Source: Hymenobacter canadensis | GTDB taxonomy: Bacteria; Bacteroidota; Bacteroidia; Cytophagales; Hymenobacteraceae | Assembly (NCBI RefSeq): GCF_027359925.1 | Contig: NZ_CP114767.1 | Location: 2,232,001 to 2,296,000 of the forward strand | Length of the DNA: 64,000 nucleotides | Direction: 5' to 3' | Shown: positions 46,922 to 55,833 of the stretch, in pieces | Numbering within the stretch: position 1 is the stretch's first letter | Layout: every line of letters begins with the position of its first letter | The notes under the pieces: model-generated | Databases searched by the model: none | Told to the model about the DNA's origin: nothing | What the model saw: the letters and a program-made list of their open reading frames with translations, nothing else | Position numbers and translations under genes: made by a program

Positions 46922-48594
46922 TACTCCTTGCGCACGCGCTCCAGCACCAGCTGGTTCATGGGGTTGGGCGTGAGGCCGCGCACATTGTTTTGGGTGAGGC
47001 GCACCACTTCGTCGTAGTACACGGCCACCACCGGGCATTCCTCCACAATGAGGCGGTCCATCTGGCGGTAGAGCTCGTAACGCTTTTCGGTGTTCTGCTC
47101 CAGCTTGGCCTGCTCGTAGAGGCGGTCGTAGGCGGGGCTGCGGAAGTGGGTTTTGTTGGGGCCGGCGGGCGCGAAGTTCTTGCTGTAGAACAGGGCCAGG
47201 TAGTTTTCCGCGTCGGGGTAGTCGCCGAGCCAGCTGCGGGTGAAGAAGGCGGCGCGGCCGTTGTCGATCAGCTCGCCGTGCGCCGCGCCCTGGTTCACGT
47301 CGATTTCCACCTGCACGCCCACTTCGGCCCACTTTTTCTGGTAGTACTCGCAGTATTCCTTGGTTTCGGCCACGGTGCTCAGGCGCAGCTTCAACGGCAT
47401 GCCGGGCCCATAGCCGGCGGCGCGTAGCAGCGCCCGCGCCTTCTCGGGCTGGTAGGTGTAGCCGGGCACCAGCGCGGCGCTAAACGAGGGCAGCGAGGCC
47501 GGCACGAAGCCCGAGTTGCCGGGCTTGCCCACGTTGTTGAGGAAGTAAGCCAGAAACTCCGGCTTGTTGAGGGCGTAGTTCAGGGCCTGGCGCACGCGCT
47601 TGTCGCGCAGGGCGCGGCCGGTTTCGGCGTTGTCGCCGCGCAGGTTGGCGGGGTCCTGCTGCATGCCCAGGTATTCAGTATTGAGGTAGGGCACTTTCTG
47701 CAGCTGAAATTTGCCCTGGAAATCCTCGCGCACCGTGCCGTCGGGGTACATAATTAGGTCGCGGGAGCCGCTACGGATACCGCTCAGAAAGTCCAGCTTG
47801 CCCTGCATGAAGGTCAGGAATTCGGTTTTGCGGTCCTGAATGAAGCTGATCTGCACCGCATCGAGGTAGGGTAGCGGCTGGCCCTGGGCGTCCTTTTTCC
47901 AGTAGCTGGGGTTGCGGTGGTAGATGATGGCGTTGCCCTCGTCCCACTGCTTGAACACAAACGGCCCGGTGCCCACCGGATGCTCCCGGAAGTCCTTGCC
48001 GTACTTCTGCACCGCCTCACGCGGCACCACGTAGGCGTATGGCATCGTCAGGATGCCCAGGAAAGGAATGAACGGCTCCCGCAGGTGAATGCGCAGCGTG
48101 GAGTCGTTCACGGCCACAAACGCCGTATCCGACGGCTCGCCGGCGCTGGTTTCCAGCACCTTGCCCCGGAAAATCCAGCCGCCGGGGCTGGCCGTGGGCC
48201 CGTCGAGCAGGCGCTTGAAGCTGTACACGAAATCCTGGGCCAGCACGCGCCGGCCTTTGCCGCCCGCAAATACCGCGTCGTCGTGGAAGCGCACTTCGGG
48301 CCGCAGCCAGAACGTGTAGGTCTTGCCGTCGGGGGATATTTCGTAGCGGCGGGCCACGCTGGGGCTGGGCCGCAGGCTGTCGTCGAGGGCCACGAGGCCG
48401 TTGTAGAGCTGGGTGACGGCCCAGGTGTTGGCCTGATTGCGGGCAAAGGCCGGGTCCAGCGAGGTCAGGCTCTCGGGCTGATTGTAGCGGAAGACGCGGC
48501 GCGCATCGGTGGGCGGGCCCTGCTCGGCGCAGGAACTCAGCAGGCTAAGCAGAAGCGGGGCAAAACCAACGGCACGGCGCGAAAACGGAAACAT
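46921..48594 (-). CDS. Peptide-type ABC transporter substrate-binding lipoprotein
   Basis: 557 residues from the ATG at 48594, giving a lipoprotein signal (LLLSLLSSC). The SBP family 5 pattern is clear: LTSLDPAFARNQANTWAVTQ, LYNGLVALDD, FHDDAVFAGGKGRRVLAQDF, GTGPFVFKQWDEG, RQALNYALNKPE and AGYGPGMPL. It should bind oligopeptides, nickel-type ligands or similar in the periplasm. No permease or ATPase genes lie nearby, so it is an orphan in this window. Divergent from the UPF0173 gene, with back-to-back promoter boxes between. Confidence 0.93.
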   Translation of the reverse strand: MFPFSRRAVGFAPLLLSLLSSCAEQGPPTDARRVFRYNQPESLTSLDPAFARNQANTWAVTQLYNGLVALDDSLRPSPSVARRYEISPDGKTYTFWLRPEVRFHDDAVFAGGKGRRVLAQDFVYSFKRLLDGPTASPGGWIFRGKVLETSAGEPSDTAFVAVNDSTLRIHLREPFIPFLGILTMPYAYVVPREAVQKYGKDFREHPVGTGPFVFKQWDEGNAIIYHRNPSYWKKDAQGQPLPYLDAVQISFIQDRKTEFLTFMQGKLDFLSGIRSGSRDLIMYPDGTVREDFQGKFQLQKVPYLNTEYLGMQQDPANLRGDNAETGRALRDKRVRQALNYALNKPEFLAYFLNNVGKPGNSGFVPASLPSFSAALVPGYTYQPEKARALLRAAGYGPGMPLKLRLSTVAETKEYCEYYQKKWAEVGVQVEIDVNQGAAHGELIDNGRAAFFTRSWLGDYPDAENYLALFYSKNFAPAGPNKTHFRSPAYDRLYEQAKLEQNTEKRYELYRQMDRLIVEECPVVAVYYDEVVRLTQNNVRGLTPNPMNQLVLERVRKE

Positions 48595-48612
48595 GGGAAC
48601 GGCGAAACAGTG

Positions 48613-48620
48613 TATATTTG
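48613..48620 (+). promoter_or_regulatory. -7 box of the UPF0173 gene
   Basis: TATATTTG, exact TAnnTTTG, directly abutting the minus-strand box. Confidence 0.55.
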
Positions 48621-48628
48621 CAAAGGTA
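48621..48628 (-). promoter_or_regulatory. -7 box of the substrate-binding protein gene
   Basis: TACCTTTG on the minus strand, directly abutting the plus-strand box; the start codon at 48594 lies about 27 nt downstream. Confidence 0.55.
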
Positions 48629-48680
48629 TCCCATCCTGGGTTTGCGGCCCTATTGCCGTTTTTGCCAGCCATTTCTTCCT

Positions 48681-49361
48681 ATGAACCTGACCTACTACGG
48701 CCATTCCTGCTTCCTGCTCGAAGCCGGTGGCAGCAAAGTACTCTTCGACCCCTTCATCCGGCCCAACCCGCTGGCCAAAGACGTGGACGTGGACAGCATC
48801 GAAGCCGATTTCATCCTGCTCAGCCACGGCCACGGCGACCATGTGGCTGATGTGGAGGAGATTGGCAAGCGCACCGGCGCCGAGCTGGTGGGCATGTACG
48901 AGGTGCTGGCCTGGTTTGAAGCCAAAGGCCTGAAGGCCGATACCAAGATGAACCTGGGCGGCACCGTGCAGCTGCCCTTCGGCACGGTGCAGATGGTGGC
49001 CGCGGCCCACTCCAGCTCCATGCCCGACGGCTCCTACGGCGGGCTGGCGGCCGGCTTCGTGGTGAAAGCCGAAGGCAAAACCTTCTACTTCGCCGGCGAC
49101 ACCGCCCTGACCTACGACATGAAGCTCATCGGCGAGCGGCACACGCTCGACTTTGCCATTCTGCCCGTGGGCGACCATTTCACGATGGGCGTAGACGATG
49201 CCTTGGTGGCCGCCGACTGGACCGGTGCCCGCAAAGTCATCGGCATGCACTTCGACACCTTCCCGCCCCTGGCCGTCAACCACGACGAAGCCAAGGCCAA
49301 GGCTACGGCCGCCGGCAAGGAGCTGCTGCTGCTGGCCGTGGGCGAAACCATTTCCTTTTAA
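48681..49361 (+). CDS. UPF0173 metal-dependent hydrolase (MBL fold)
   Basis: 226 residues, cytosolic. The metallo-beta-lactamase motif SHGHGDH (His49, His51, Asp53, His54) binds metal; further ligands lie in AAHSSSMP, AGDTALTYD and GMHFDTFP. This is the UPF0173/YtkL-type group, hydrolases with unknown substrate. Length fits the family. The ATG at 48681 starts just at the first strand MNLTYYGHSCFLLE. Confidence 0.92.
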   Translation: MNLTYYGHSCFLLEAGGSKVLFDPFIRPNPLAKDVDVDSIEADFILLSHGHGDHVADVEEIGKRTGAELVGMYEVLAWFEAKGLKADTKMNLGGTVQLPFGTVQMVAAAHSSSMPDGSYGGLAAGFVVKAEGKTFYFAGDTALTYDMKLIGERHTLDFAILPVGDHFTMGVDDALVAADWTGARKVIGMHFDTFPPLAVNHDEAKAKATAAGKELLLLAVGETISF

Positions 49362-49452
49362 AAAATTATGAATTATGAATTATGAGAGCTGAATTGGACT
49401 GCCCAGGCACCCGGTTTTCAACTCATCATTCATAACTCATACTTCATAATTC
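49362..49452. repeat. AT-rich inverted repeat between UPF0173 gene and parA
   Basis: Left part: three copies of the 8-bp unit AATTATGA, starting at the stop codon; right part: CTCATCATTCATAACTCATAC and ACTTCATAATT, roughly complementary. The element ends 10 nt before the parA start. Confidence 0.75.
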
Positions 49453-49462
49453 TCTCAACCAC

Positions 49463-50272
49463 ATGGGTAAAATTATTGCGGTAGCCAACCAGAAGGGCGG
49501 GGTGGGCAAAACCACCTCTTCGATCAACCTGGCGGCCTCGCTGGCCGCGCTGGAATATCGGACCCTGCTGGTAGATGCCGACCCGCAGGCCAACGCCACT
49601 TCCGGCGTGGGCTTCGACCCGAAGGATATCCAGAACAGCATCTACGAGTGCATGGTGGATGGCATCAATGCCCAGGATATCATCCTGCAAACCAACATCC
49701 TGCCCCACCTCGACCTGATGCCCTCCCACATCGACCTGGTAGGTGCCGAGGTGGAGATGATCAACCTGCCCAACCGGGAGGAGAAGATGAAGGACGCCCT
49801 GCGCCCGCTGGCCGACCAGTACGACTTCATCATCATCGACTGCTCGCCGTCGCTGGGCCTCATCACGGTGAATGCCCTCACGGCCGCGCACTCCGTGATA
49901 ATCCCGGTGCAGTGCGAGTACTTCGCCCTCGAAGGCCTGGGCAAGCTGCTCAACACCGTCAAAATCATCCAGAGCCGCCTCAACGAAAACCTGGAAATCG
50001 AGGGCATCCTGCTCACGATGTACGACGTGCGTTTGCGCCTCAGCAACCAGGTGGTGGAGGAAGTGAAGCTGCACTTCCAGCAGCTGGTGTTTGATACCAT
50101 CATCCCGCGCAACGTGAAGCTGAGCGAGTCGCCGAGCTTCGGCATCCCGGTTATTCTGCACGACGCCGAAAGCAAAGGCTCCATCAGCTACCTCAACCTG
50201 GCCCGCGAAATCGTGGAAAAGAACGTGGAAGCCGCCGGCGCTTCTGAGTCGGCGGAAGATGCGGCAGCGTAG
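49463..50272 (+). CDS. parA: Chromosome-partitioning ATPase ParA
   Basis: 269 residues. Deviant Walker A motif KGGVGKTT (11-18), Walker B-like region with [12 protein letters not shown], and [10 protein letters not shown]. It segregates the chromosome origin together with ParB and binds DNA non-specifically in the ATP state. Followed by its own terminator, so parB is probably transcribed separately. Confidence 0.96.
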   Translation: MGKIIAVANQKGGVGKTTSSINLAASLAALEYRTLLVDADPQANATSGVGFDPKDIQNSIYECMVDGINAQDIILQTNILPHLDLMPSHIDLVGAEVEMINLPNREEKMKDALRPLADQYDFIIIDCSPSLGLITVNALTAAHSVIIPVQCEYFALEGLGKLLNTVKIIQSRLNENLEIEGILLTMYDVRLRLSNQVVEEVKLHFQQLVFDTIIPRNVKLSESPSFGIPVILHDAESKGSISYLNLAREIVEKNVEAAGASESAEDAAA

Positions 50273-50294
50273 CGCCACAACGATTTTTTGAGAG

Positions 50295-50325
50295 CGGCCG
50301 GTGAGTTTCACCGGCCGTTTCCGTT
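50295..50325 (+). terminator. Terminator of parA
   Basis: Arms CGGCCGGTGA (50295-50304) and TCACCGGCCG (50308-50317) with a 3-nt loop and TTTCCGTTTCC. Confidence 0.85.
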
Positions 50326-50462
50326 TCCGTTTGCGCGTTGCCCGTAGTTTTTACCTGGCATACCGTCGAGTGAGTAGCATCGTGCCAGTTCAATGTTTGC
50401 GGCCCCACGTTACCCGCCCCAAAAGCTTTGCGCTACAGATATACTTTGCAGAGCAGCTGAGC

Positions 50463-50490
50463 GTTCCACGATTTTTGTGGGGCGTGGAAC
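50463..50490. promoter_or_regulatory. Split parS-like half-sites upstream of parB
   Basis: GTTCCACG (50463-50470) and CGTGGAAC (50483-50490) are the two halves of the consensus parS palindrome, here 12 bp apart. They lie about 80 bp before the parB start. ParB could bind here weakly, perhaps for autoregulation, but the normal contiguous site is absent. Confidence 0.4.
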
Positions 50491-50571
50491 ATTTTTCTGT
50501 CGCCTTCCCCCGCGTTTGTGTATTTTTGAATCCCGCTGCCTGGCGCCTGTGCCGGGAAGCACTTTGCAGGT

Positions 50572-51537
50572 ATGTCAGAGAAGCAAGAAGAGAAATCCGT
50601 TCCGGCTGCGCTTCCCGCAGCGGTAAAGCGCAAAGTCGGGGGCTTAGGCCGCGGCCTCAACGCCCTGATTGAAGGCAGCTACGAGAAAAAGAGCGACCGG
50701 CTGGGTTTGGTGCCGCACCCGGTGAACTCCGTCGGGCTAATTCCGTTGGGCCACATTGAGGCCAACCCCTACCAGCCCCGCACGCACTTCGACCAGGACG
50801 CGCTGCAGGAGCTGGCCGAAAGCATCAAGGTGCAGGGCATCATCCAGCCCGTGACCGTGCGCCAGACCGGCACCAACGCCTACCAGCTCATCTCGGGGGA
50901 GCGGCGTCTGCAGGCCTCCAAGCTGGCTGGCCTCGATACCATTCCGGCCTACATCCGGAAAGCCGACGACCAGCAGATGCTGGAAATGGCGCTCATCGAG
51001 AACATCCAGCGCGAAAACCTCAACGCCATTGAAATTGCGCTGAGCTACCAGCGCCTCGTGAGCGAGTGCAACCTCAAGCAGGAAGAGCTGGGCGACCGGG
51101 TGGGCAAAAACCGCTCGACCGTGACCAACTACCTGCGCCTGCTCAAGCTACCGCCCGATATCCAGATCGGGCTGCGCGACACGGCCATCAGCATGGGCCA
51201 CGCCCGCGCCCTAATCAGCGTGGACAACCCCGAGCAGCAGCTGGAACTGTTCCACCGCATCGTGGCCGAGGAGCTGTCGGTGCGGCGGGTGGAGCAACTG
51301 GTGCGCGCCGGCCTGAACCCCGCTACCAAGCCCGACGACGCCGACGCGAAAAAGCAGCAGGATGCCACGCCGCAGGTGCCGGTTGCGGAGCTGCGCCGCA
51401 CCGAACGCCACCTCACGGAGCGTTTCGGCAGCCGCGTCATGGTGAAGCCCGGCCCCCAGGGGCGCGGCGAAATCAAGATTGCCTTCGACTCGGTAGAGGA
51501 TATGCAGCGCATTCTGCACATCCTGCAGCCGGCATAA
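50572..51537 (+). CDS. parB: Chromosome-partitioning protein ParB
   Basis: 321 residues. N-terminal ParA-contact part with GLGRGLNALIEGS (28-40), the CTP-binding core with ISGERR and ENIQREN, the helix-turn-helix QEELGDRVGKNRSTVTNYLR, and a C-terminal dimer part. It loads onto parS sites as a CTP clamp. The DUF5683 gene starts 11 nt after its stop. Confidence 0.96.
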   Translation: MSEKQEEKSVPAALPAAVKRKVGGLGRGLNALIEGSYEKKSDRLGLVPHPVNSVGLIPLGHIEANPYQPRTHFDQDALQELAESIKVQGIIQPVTVRQTGTNAYQLISGERRLQASKLAGLDTIPAYIRKADDQQMLEMALIENIQRENLNAIEIALSYQRLVSECNLKQEELGDRVGKNRSTVTNYLRLLKLPPDIQIGLRDTAISMGHARALISVDNPEQQLELFHRIVAEELSVRRVEQLVRAGLNPATKPDDADAKKQQDATPQVPVAELRRTERHLTERFGSRVMVKPGPQGRGEIKIAFDSVEDMQRILHILQPA

Positions 51538-51547
51538 CCCCACGGGC

Positions 51548-52207
51548 ATGACCTCGCGCTTTCGCACTCTGGCCTTGGCCGCCGCCGCGCTAACCCTGCC
51601 GCTGCTGGCCTCTGAGGCGCGCGCCCAAACCGCCGGCACCGATGTGGCCCCGACTACCGTCACCGCCGGGCCGGACTCGGCGCGGGTGAATACGGTGGTG
51701 GTGCCGGATTCAGTGCGGCGCACGGCGCGGCTGTTTGGTTTGAAAATGACCAAGCCTACGAAAGCCGGGTTGCTGTCGGCGCTGCTGCCGGGGGCGGGCC
51801 AGCTCTACAACGGCCGCTGGTGGAAAGTGCCGCTGGCTGTGGGCGCCGTGGGCGGCACTGTGTATGGTGAAATCTTCTACCAGCAGCGCTATACCGAGTT
51901 TTCCGACGGCTTCAATGCCCGTACCGACGGTGACCCCAACACTGTGGACACCGGCCCGCGCTCCAGTTTGATCCGCTCTACTGATGAAGTGAAGCGCGGG
52001 GTGAACATCTACCGGCGCCAGCGCGACACCTTCCTGGCCTACATTGCGCTGGCCCACGCCGTGCAGATTCTCGATGCCGTGGTGGATGCCCACCTGCGCG
52101 ACTTCGACATCAGCGACGACCTGAGCCTGCAATGGGAACCCTCCGTGCTGCGCATGCCAACCCTGGCAGCAGCCCCCGGCGTCAGCCTGACTTTAACTTT
52201 TAAATAA
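51548..52207 (+). CDS. DUF5683 domain protein
   Basis: 219 residues with a signal peptide (LPLLASEARAQ). The DUF5683 domain has KAGLLSALLPGAGQLYNGRWWKVPL with two hydrophobic segments, then VHIYRRQRD-like NIYRRQRDTFLAYIALAHAVQILDAVVDAHL (about 160-190). It is probably membrane- or envelope-bound; function unknown. It sits in the conserved order parA-parB-DUF5683-dapB-lepB. Confidence 0.9.
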   Translation: MTSRFRTLALAAAALTLPLLASEARAQTAGTDVAPTTVTAGPDSARVNTVVVPDSVRRTARLFGLKMTKPTKAGLLSALLPGAGQLYNGRWWKVPLAVGAVGGTVYGEIFYQQRYTEFSDGFNARTDGDPNTVDTGPRSSLIRSTDEVKRGVNIYRRQRDTFLAYIALAHAVQILDAVVDAHLRDFDISDDLSLQWEPSVLRMPTLAAAPGVSLTLTFK

Positions 52208-52306
52208 ATGGCTGCTTGGTTGAGTGGCGGCTTGTTCTGACAGATATCGACGACCAGCCGCTTAACCAGGTAACAATCCAGCCATTTAGCAATCCAACTC
52301 TTCCAC

Positions 52307-53026
52307 ATGAAACTTCTGCTGATCGGCTACGGCAAAATGGGCCGCGCAATCGAGGCCCGCGCGGTGGCACGCGGCCACGAGGTGGTGGGCATCATCGACC
52401 CGTCGAACCCCAGCCTGAGCATCACCGACTTCACCCCCGCCACCGTTGACGCGGCCATTGAGTTTACGCACCCGGATGCCGCCTTCACCAACGTGCAGGC
52501 CTGCCTGCGCCAGCGTATTCCCGTAGTATGCGGCTCTACGGGCTGGCTGCACCACTTTCAGGAGGCCGTGGAGCTGTGCCAGCAAACCGACGGCTCGCTG
52601 TTCTACGCCTCCAACTACAGCGTGGGCGTGAACCTGTTCTTCCACTTCAACGAGTACATCGCCACCAAAATGCACCAGTTCGGTGGCTACGACGTGCAGG
52701 TGCGCGAAATCCATCACACCCAGAAGGTAGACCAGCCCAGCGGCACGGCCCTCACCGCCGCCGAAGCCATTCTGCGCCACTTCCCCACCAAAACCACTTG
52801 GCGCAACGAGCCCGCCCAGCAGCCTGAGGAGCTGGCCGTGCTCAGCGAGCGGACCGGCTCGGTGGTGGGCACCCACATCGTCACGTACTCCTCGGAGGCT
52901 GATACGTTGGAGCTCAAGCACGAAGCCCACACCCGCGACGGTTTCGTGGACGGCGCGTTGCTGGCAGCGGAGTGGCTGCCGGGCCATCAGGGCGTGTTCG
53001 GGATGAAGGATCTGCTGGGCCTGTAG
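52307..53026 (+). CDS. dapB: 4-Hydroxy-tetrahydrodipicolinate reductase
   Basis: 239 residues. NAD(P)-binding motif GYGKMG (about 6-11), CGSTGW, the catalytic His-Lys block EIHHTQKVDQPSGTALT, and GFVDGALLAAEWL at the C-terminus. It reduces the cyclic intermediate of lysine and meso-diaminopimelate synthesis. Same direction as DUF5683 and lepB, likely one transcription unit. Confidence 0.96.
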   Translation: MKLLLIGYGKMGRAIEARAVARGHEVVGIIDPSNPSLSITDFTPATVDAAIEFTHPDAAFTNVQACLRQRIPVVCGSTGWLHHFQEAVELCQQTDGSLFYASNYSVGVNLFFHFNEYIATKMHQFGGYDVQVREIHHTQKVDQPSGTALTAAEAILRHFPTKTTWRNEPAQQPEELAVLSERTGSVVGTHIVTYSSEADTLELKHEAHTRDGFVDGALLAAEWLPGHQGVFGMKDLLGL

Positions 53027-53034
53027 CATCTGTA

Positions 53035-53054
53035 GCACAGGCTTCAGCCTGTGC
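53035..53054. repeat. Short palindrome after dapB
   Basis: GCACAGGCTTCAGCCTGTGC, 8 nt after the stop codon. The core GGCTGAAGCC (either strand) is shared with the elements at 24.4-24.6 kb and 57.5-57.7 kb. Confidence 0.75.
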
Positions 53055-53152
53055 CGGACTGCCGTGCATTTCTGCCGAAGCGCCGACAAGCCGCTATATT
53101 TACCTTTCCGGCACGGGCTGCTGCCTTTGCTACATTTCTTGTCTCTACCATC

Positions 53153-54337
53153 ATGGCCGTACAACAGTCCTGGGAAGAACGCATGAAAGCGGCTTCCGCT
53201 TCCAGCAAACCCGTCACCGCCCGGAAGAAAGGCTTTTTCCGGGAGTGGGGCGACGCCATCCTGTTTGCGGTGGTGGCCGCCACGCTCATCCGCTGGGCTA
53301 CCTTCGAAGCCTACACCATCCCGACGCCCTCCATGGAGGACTCGCTGCTGGTGGGCGACTACCTGTTTGTGAGCAAGCTGCACTACGGCGCCCGCACGCC
53401 CCAGACGCCGCTGCAGATTCCGCTCACGCACCAAACGCTGTGGGGCTCCGGCATCAAGAGCTACTCCGACGCCCTGCAGCTGCCCAGCTACCGCCTGCCG
53501 GGCTTCTCGGAAGTGAAGCGCGGCGACGTGGTGGTGTTCAACGTGCCCTTCGAGAGCCAGCACCCCGCCGACCTGCGCACCAACTACATCAAGCGCTGCG
53601 TGGCCGTGGCCGGCGACGTGCTGGAGATTAAGGACACCCAGGTGTTCATCAACGGCAAGCCGATGACCAACCCGCCGCAAAGCCAGAACCGCTACTTCCT
53701 GCAGGTGCCCCAGCCCAACGACGACCTGTACAAGGCCTTCCAGGACCAGCACGTGACCAACTTCAACCGGCCCGATGGCAAGCCGGAGCCGATATTCGGC
53801 ACGCAGGAGCCCACGTTCATGATTGACGCCACTCCGGCCACCGCCGACTTCTTCCGCAAGCAGTCCTACGTGAAGGCCGTGGTTCAGGACAAAGCCGAAG
53901 CCGGCCAGCCCGAAGCCGACGTTTTCCCGAACAACCCCGACTATCCGCAGAGCACGCCCCAGCCCCTCAACCTCTGGAACAAGGATAACTACGGCCCGCT
54001 GCAGCTGCCCAAAGCCGGCCAGACCGTGCAGCTGACGCCCCAGAACACGCCCATGTACCAGAAGATCATCATGCGCTATGAGCACAACGAGGGCGTGACG
54101 ATGGCCAACGGCGTGCTGCTGCAAAACGGCCAGCCGCTGAAAAGCTACACTTTCAAGCAGGACTACTACTTCATGATGGGCGACAACCGCCACGACTCGC
54201 TGGACTCGCGCTACTGGGGCTTCGTGCCCGCCGACCACATCGTGGGCAAAGCCGTACTGATCTGGATGTCGGTTGACCCCTACGGCGACTTCCTGCACAA
54301 AATCCGCTGGAACCGCCTGTTCAACACCATCGACTAG
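53153..54337 (+). CDS. lepB: Signal peptidase I
   Basis: 394 residues; inner membrane with one N-terminal helix (about 34-48). It removes Sec signal peptides. The catalytic Ser60 lies in TIPTPSMEDSLLVGD and the Lys147 in NYIKRCVAVAGD; GDNRHDSLDSRYWG is box E. It is longer than E. coli LepB mainly by an inserted segment of about 120 residues (roughly 165-290), usual in Bacteroidota. Its stop codon is the first codon of a long inverted repeat. Confidence 0.95.
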   Translation: MAVQQSWEERMKAASASSKPVTARKKGFFREWGDAILFAVVAATLIRWATFEAYTIPTPSMEDSLLVGDYLFVSKLHYGARTPQTPLQIPLTHQTLWGSGIKSYSDALQLPSYRLPGFSEVKRGDVVVFNVPFESQHPADLRTNYIKRCVAVAGDVLEIKDTQVFINGKPMTNPPQSQNRYFLQVPQPNDDLYKAFQDQHVTNFNRPDGKPEPIFGTQEPTFMIDATPATADFFRKQSYVKAVVQDKAEAGQPEADVFPNNPDYPQSTPQPLNLWNKDNYGPLQLPKAGQTVQLTPQNTPMYQKIIMRYEHNEGVTMANGVLLQNGQPLKSYTFKQDYYFMMGDNRHDSLDSRYWGFVPADHIVGKAVLIWMSVDPYGDFLHKIRWNRLFNTID

Positions 54338-54528
54338 GATCACGAATTTTCGCGGATTTTGCACGGACTATACGGATTTTGTAGACGGTGCGAATCCAGG
54401 GGGATTTCATCTTACCACAAACGAAAAGAGGCTTGCCAGTTGGCAAGCCTCTTTTCGTTTGTGGCGGAGTAGTACCGTCTACAAAATCCGTGCAATCCGT
54501 GCAAAATCCGCGGAAATCCGTGATCCTA
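54335..54528. repeat. Stop-to-stop inverted repeat, family H
   Basis: Arms 54335-54389 and 54474-54528 (55 bp, about five mismatches) begin with the TAG of lepB and end with the CTA complementary to the TAG of ung. Arm text GCACGGACTATACGGATTTT type. The spacer contains a terminator hairpin. Confidence 0.92.
54415..54464. terminator. Strong hairpin inside the family H repeat
   Basis: 24-bp perfect arms (CCACAAACGAAAAGAGGCTT... and reverse) with a 2-nt loop. It probably ends both convergent transcripts. Confidence 0.9.
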
Positions 54529-55191
54529 CCAGACTATCGGCTCCAGGCCGTGCTGTTTGAGGTAGGCGTTGGTTTTGCTGAAGGGCCGGGAGCCGAAGAA
54601 GCCGCGGTCGGCGGCGTAGGGCGACGGGTGGGCCGATTTGAGGATGAGGTGTTTGCGGGCGTCGATCAGCTCGGCCTTTTTCTGCGCGTAGGCGCCCCAC
54701 AGAATGAACACCACGTGTTCCTTTTCCTCGGATACCTTCTGAATGACGGCGTCGGTGAACTGCTCCCAGCCGCGCTTCTGGTGGCTGGCGGGCTCGGCGG
54801 CGCGCACCGTGAGCGTGGCGTTGAGCAGCAGCACACCCTGCTCGGCCCAGCGGTCGAGGTTACCGTTGGGCGCTGGGGGCGTCTCCGGAATATCGGCCTG
54901 CAGCTCCTTGAAGATGTTCTGCAGTGAAGGCGGCGTCCGGATGCCGTCGGCCACTGAGAAACTGAGGCCATGGGCCTGGCCCTTGCCGTGGTAGGGGTCC
55001 TGGCCCAGAATCACCACTTTCACCTGCGGCAGCGGGCAGGCATCAAAAGCGTGGAAGATCTGCGGGCCGGGCGGATACACGGTGGCCGTGGCGTACTCGC
55101 CTCGCACAAAGGCAATAAGGTGCGGGAAGTACGGTTTCTCAAATTCGGGCTGTAATACTTTGCGCCAGCTGTCTTCTATCTTTACATTCAT
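54526..55191 (-). CDS. ung: Uracil-DNA glycosylase
   Basis: 221 residues. Catalytic water-activating Asp65 in GQDPYHG, the binding loop LLLNATLTV, and [18 protein letters not shown] with the conserved His. Removes uracil from DNA. Length normal. Divergent from apaG. Confidence 0.96.
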   Translation of the reverse strand: MNVKIEDSWRKVLQPEFEKPYFPHLIAFVRGEYATATVYPPGPQIFHAFDACPLPQVKVVILGQDPYHGKGQAHGLSFSVADGIRTPPSLQNIFKELQADIPETPPAPNGNLDRWAEQGVLLLNATLTVRAAEPASHQKRGWEQFTDAVIQKVSEEKEHVVFILWGAYAQKKAELIDARKHLILKSAHPSPYAADRGFFGSRPFSKTNAYLKQHGLEPIVW

Positions 55192-55302
55192 CCTCTGGAA
55201 AAATTATTTTGCGGGTTAAGTACGCCATCTTGGTGGCCGGCTGCGTAAATAAACCAATTTCTGTCCTCGTCTGTTAGTCTCACCCACACCCGCACAGCAG
55301 CC

Positions 55303-55689
55303 ATGAATACGACCACTACGCAGGGCGTCACCGTGAGCGTCACGACCAACTACCTGCCCGACTACTCCAGCCCCAGCCAGGAGCATTACGTATTTGCCTA
55401 CAAGATTGATATCCGCAACAACAGCGAGTACACCGTGAAGCTGCTGCGCCGCCACTGGTATATCTACGACGCCAACGGCGTGGTGCGCGAAGTGGAGGGC
55501 GACGGCGTGGTGGGCCAGCAGCCCGTTTTGGAGCCTGGCGAGTCGCACCAGTACGTGTCGGGCTGCAACCTCAAGTCGGGGTTGGGCAAGATGCGCGGCA
55601 CCTATGACATGGAGCGGCTGGGCGACGGCAGCACCTTCGAGGTGGAAATTCCCGAATTCACGCTCGTGGTGCCCTACCGCCTGAACTAG
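55303..55689 (+). CDS. apaG: ApaG-family protein
   Basis: 128 residues, a single ApaG domain: VSVTTNYLPDYSSPSQEHYVF, YDANGVVREVEGDGVVGQQPVL and GTYDMERLGDGSTFEVEIPEF. Fibronectin-III-like fold; linked to magnesium/cobalt resistance in enterics, real role unknown. Monocistronic with a palindromic repeat downstream. Confidence 0.93.
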   Translation: MNTTTTQGVTVSVTTNYLPDYSSPSQEHYVFAYKIDIRNNSEYTVKLLRRHWYIYDANGVVREVEGDGVVGQQPVLEPGESHQYVSGCNLKSGLGKMRGTYDMERLGDGSTFEVEIPEFTLVVPYRLN

Positions 55690-55709
55690 CGCTTGCTGAT
55701 TGAATAAGT

Positions 55710-55805
55710 AGAACGTCATTCCGAACGGAGTGAGGACTCTCGCTGGTCTGGTAGAATCATTTACTAAACCAGCGAGATTCCTCACTCCGTTCGGAATGAC
55801 GTTCT
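55710..55805. repeat. Inverted repeat, family C copy 4
   Basis: Arms 55710-55747 and 55768-55805 (38 bp, one mismatch), outer ends AGAACGTCATTCCG. It ends 28 nt before the TTG start of the next gene. Confidence 0.92.
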
Positions 55806-55833
55806 TTGCCTTTGGTATCAACTACACTCTGTT

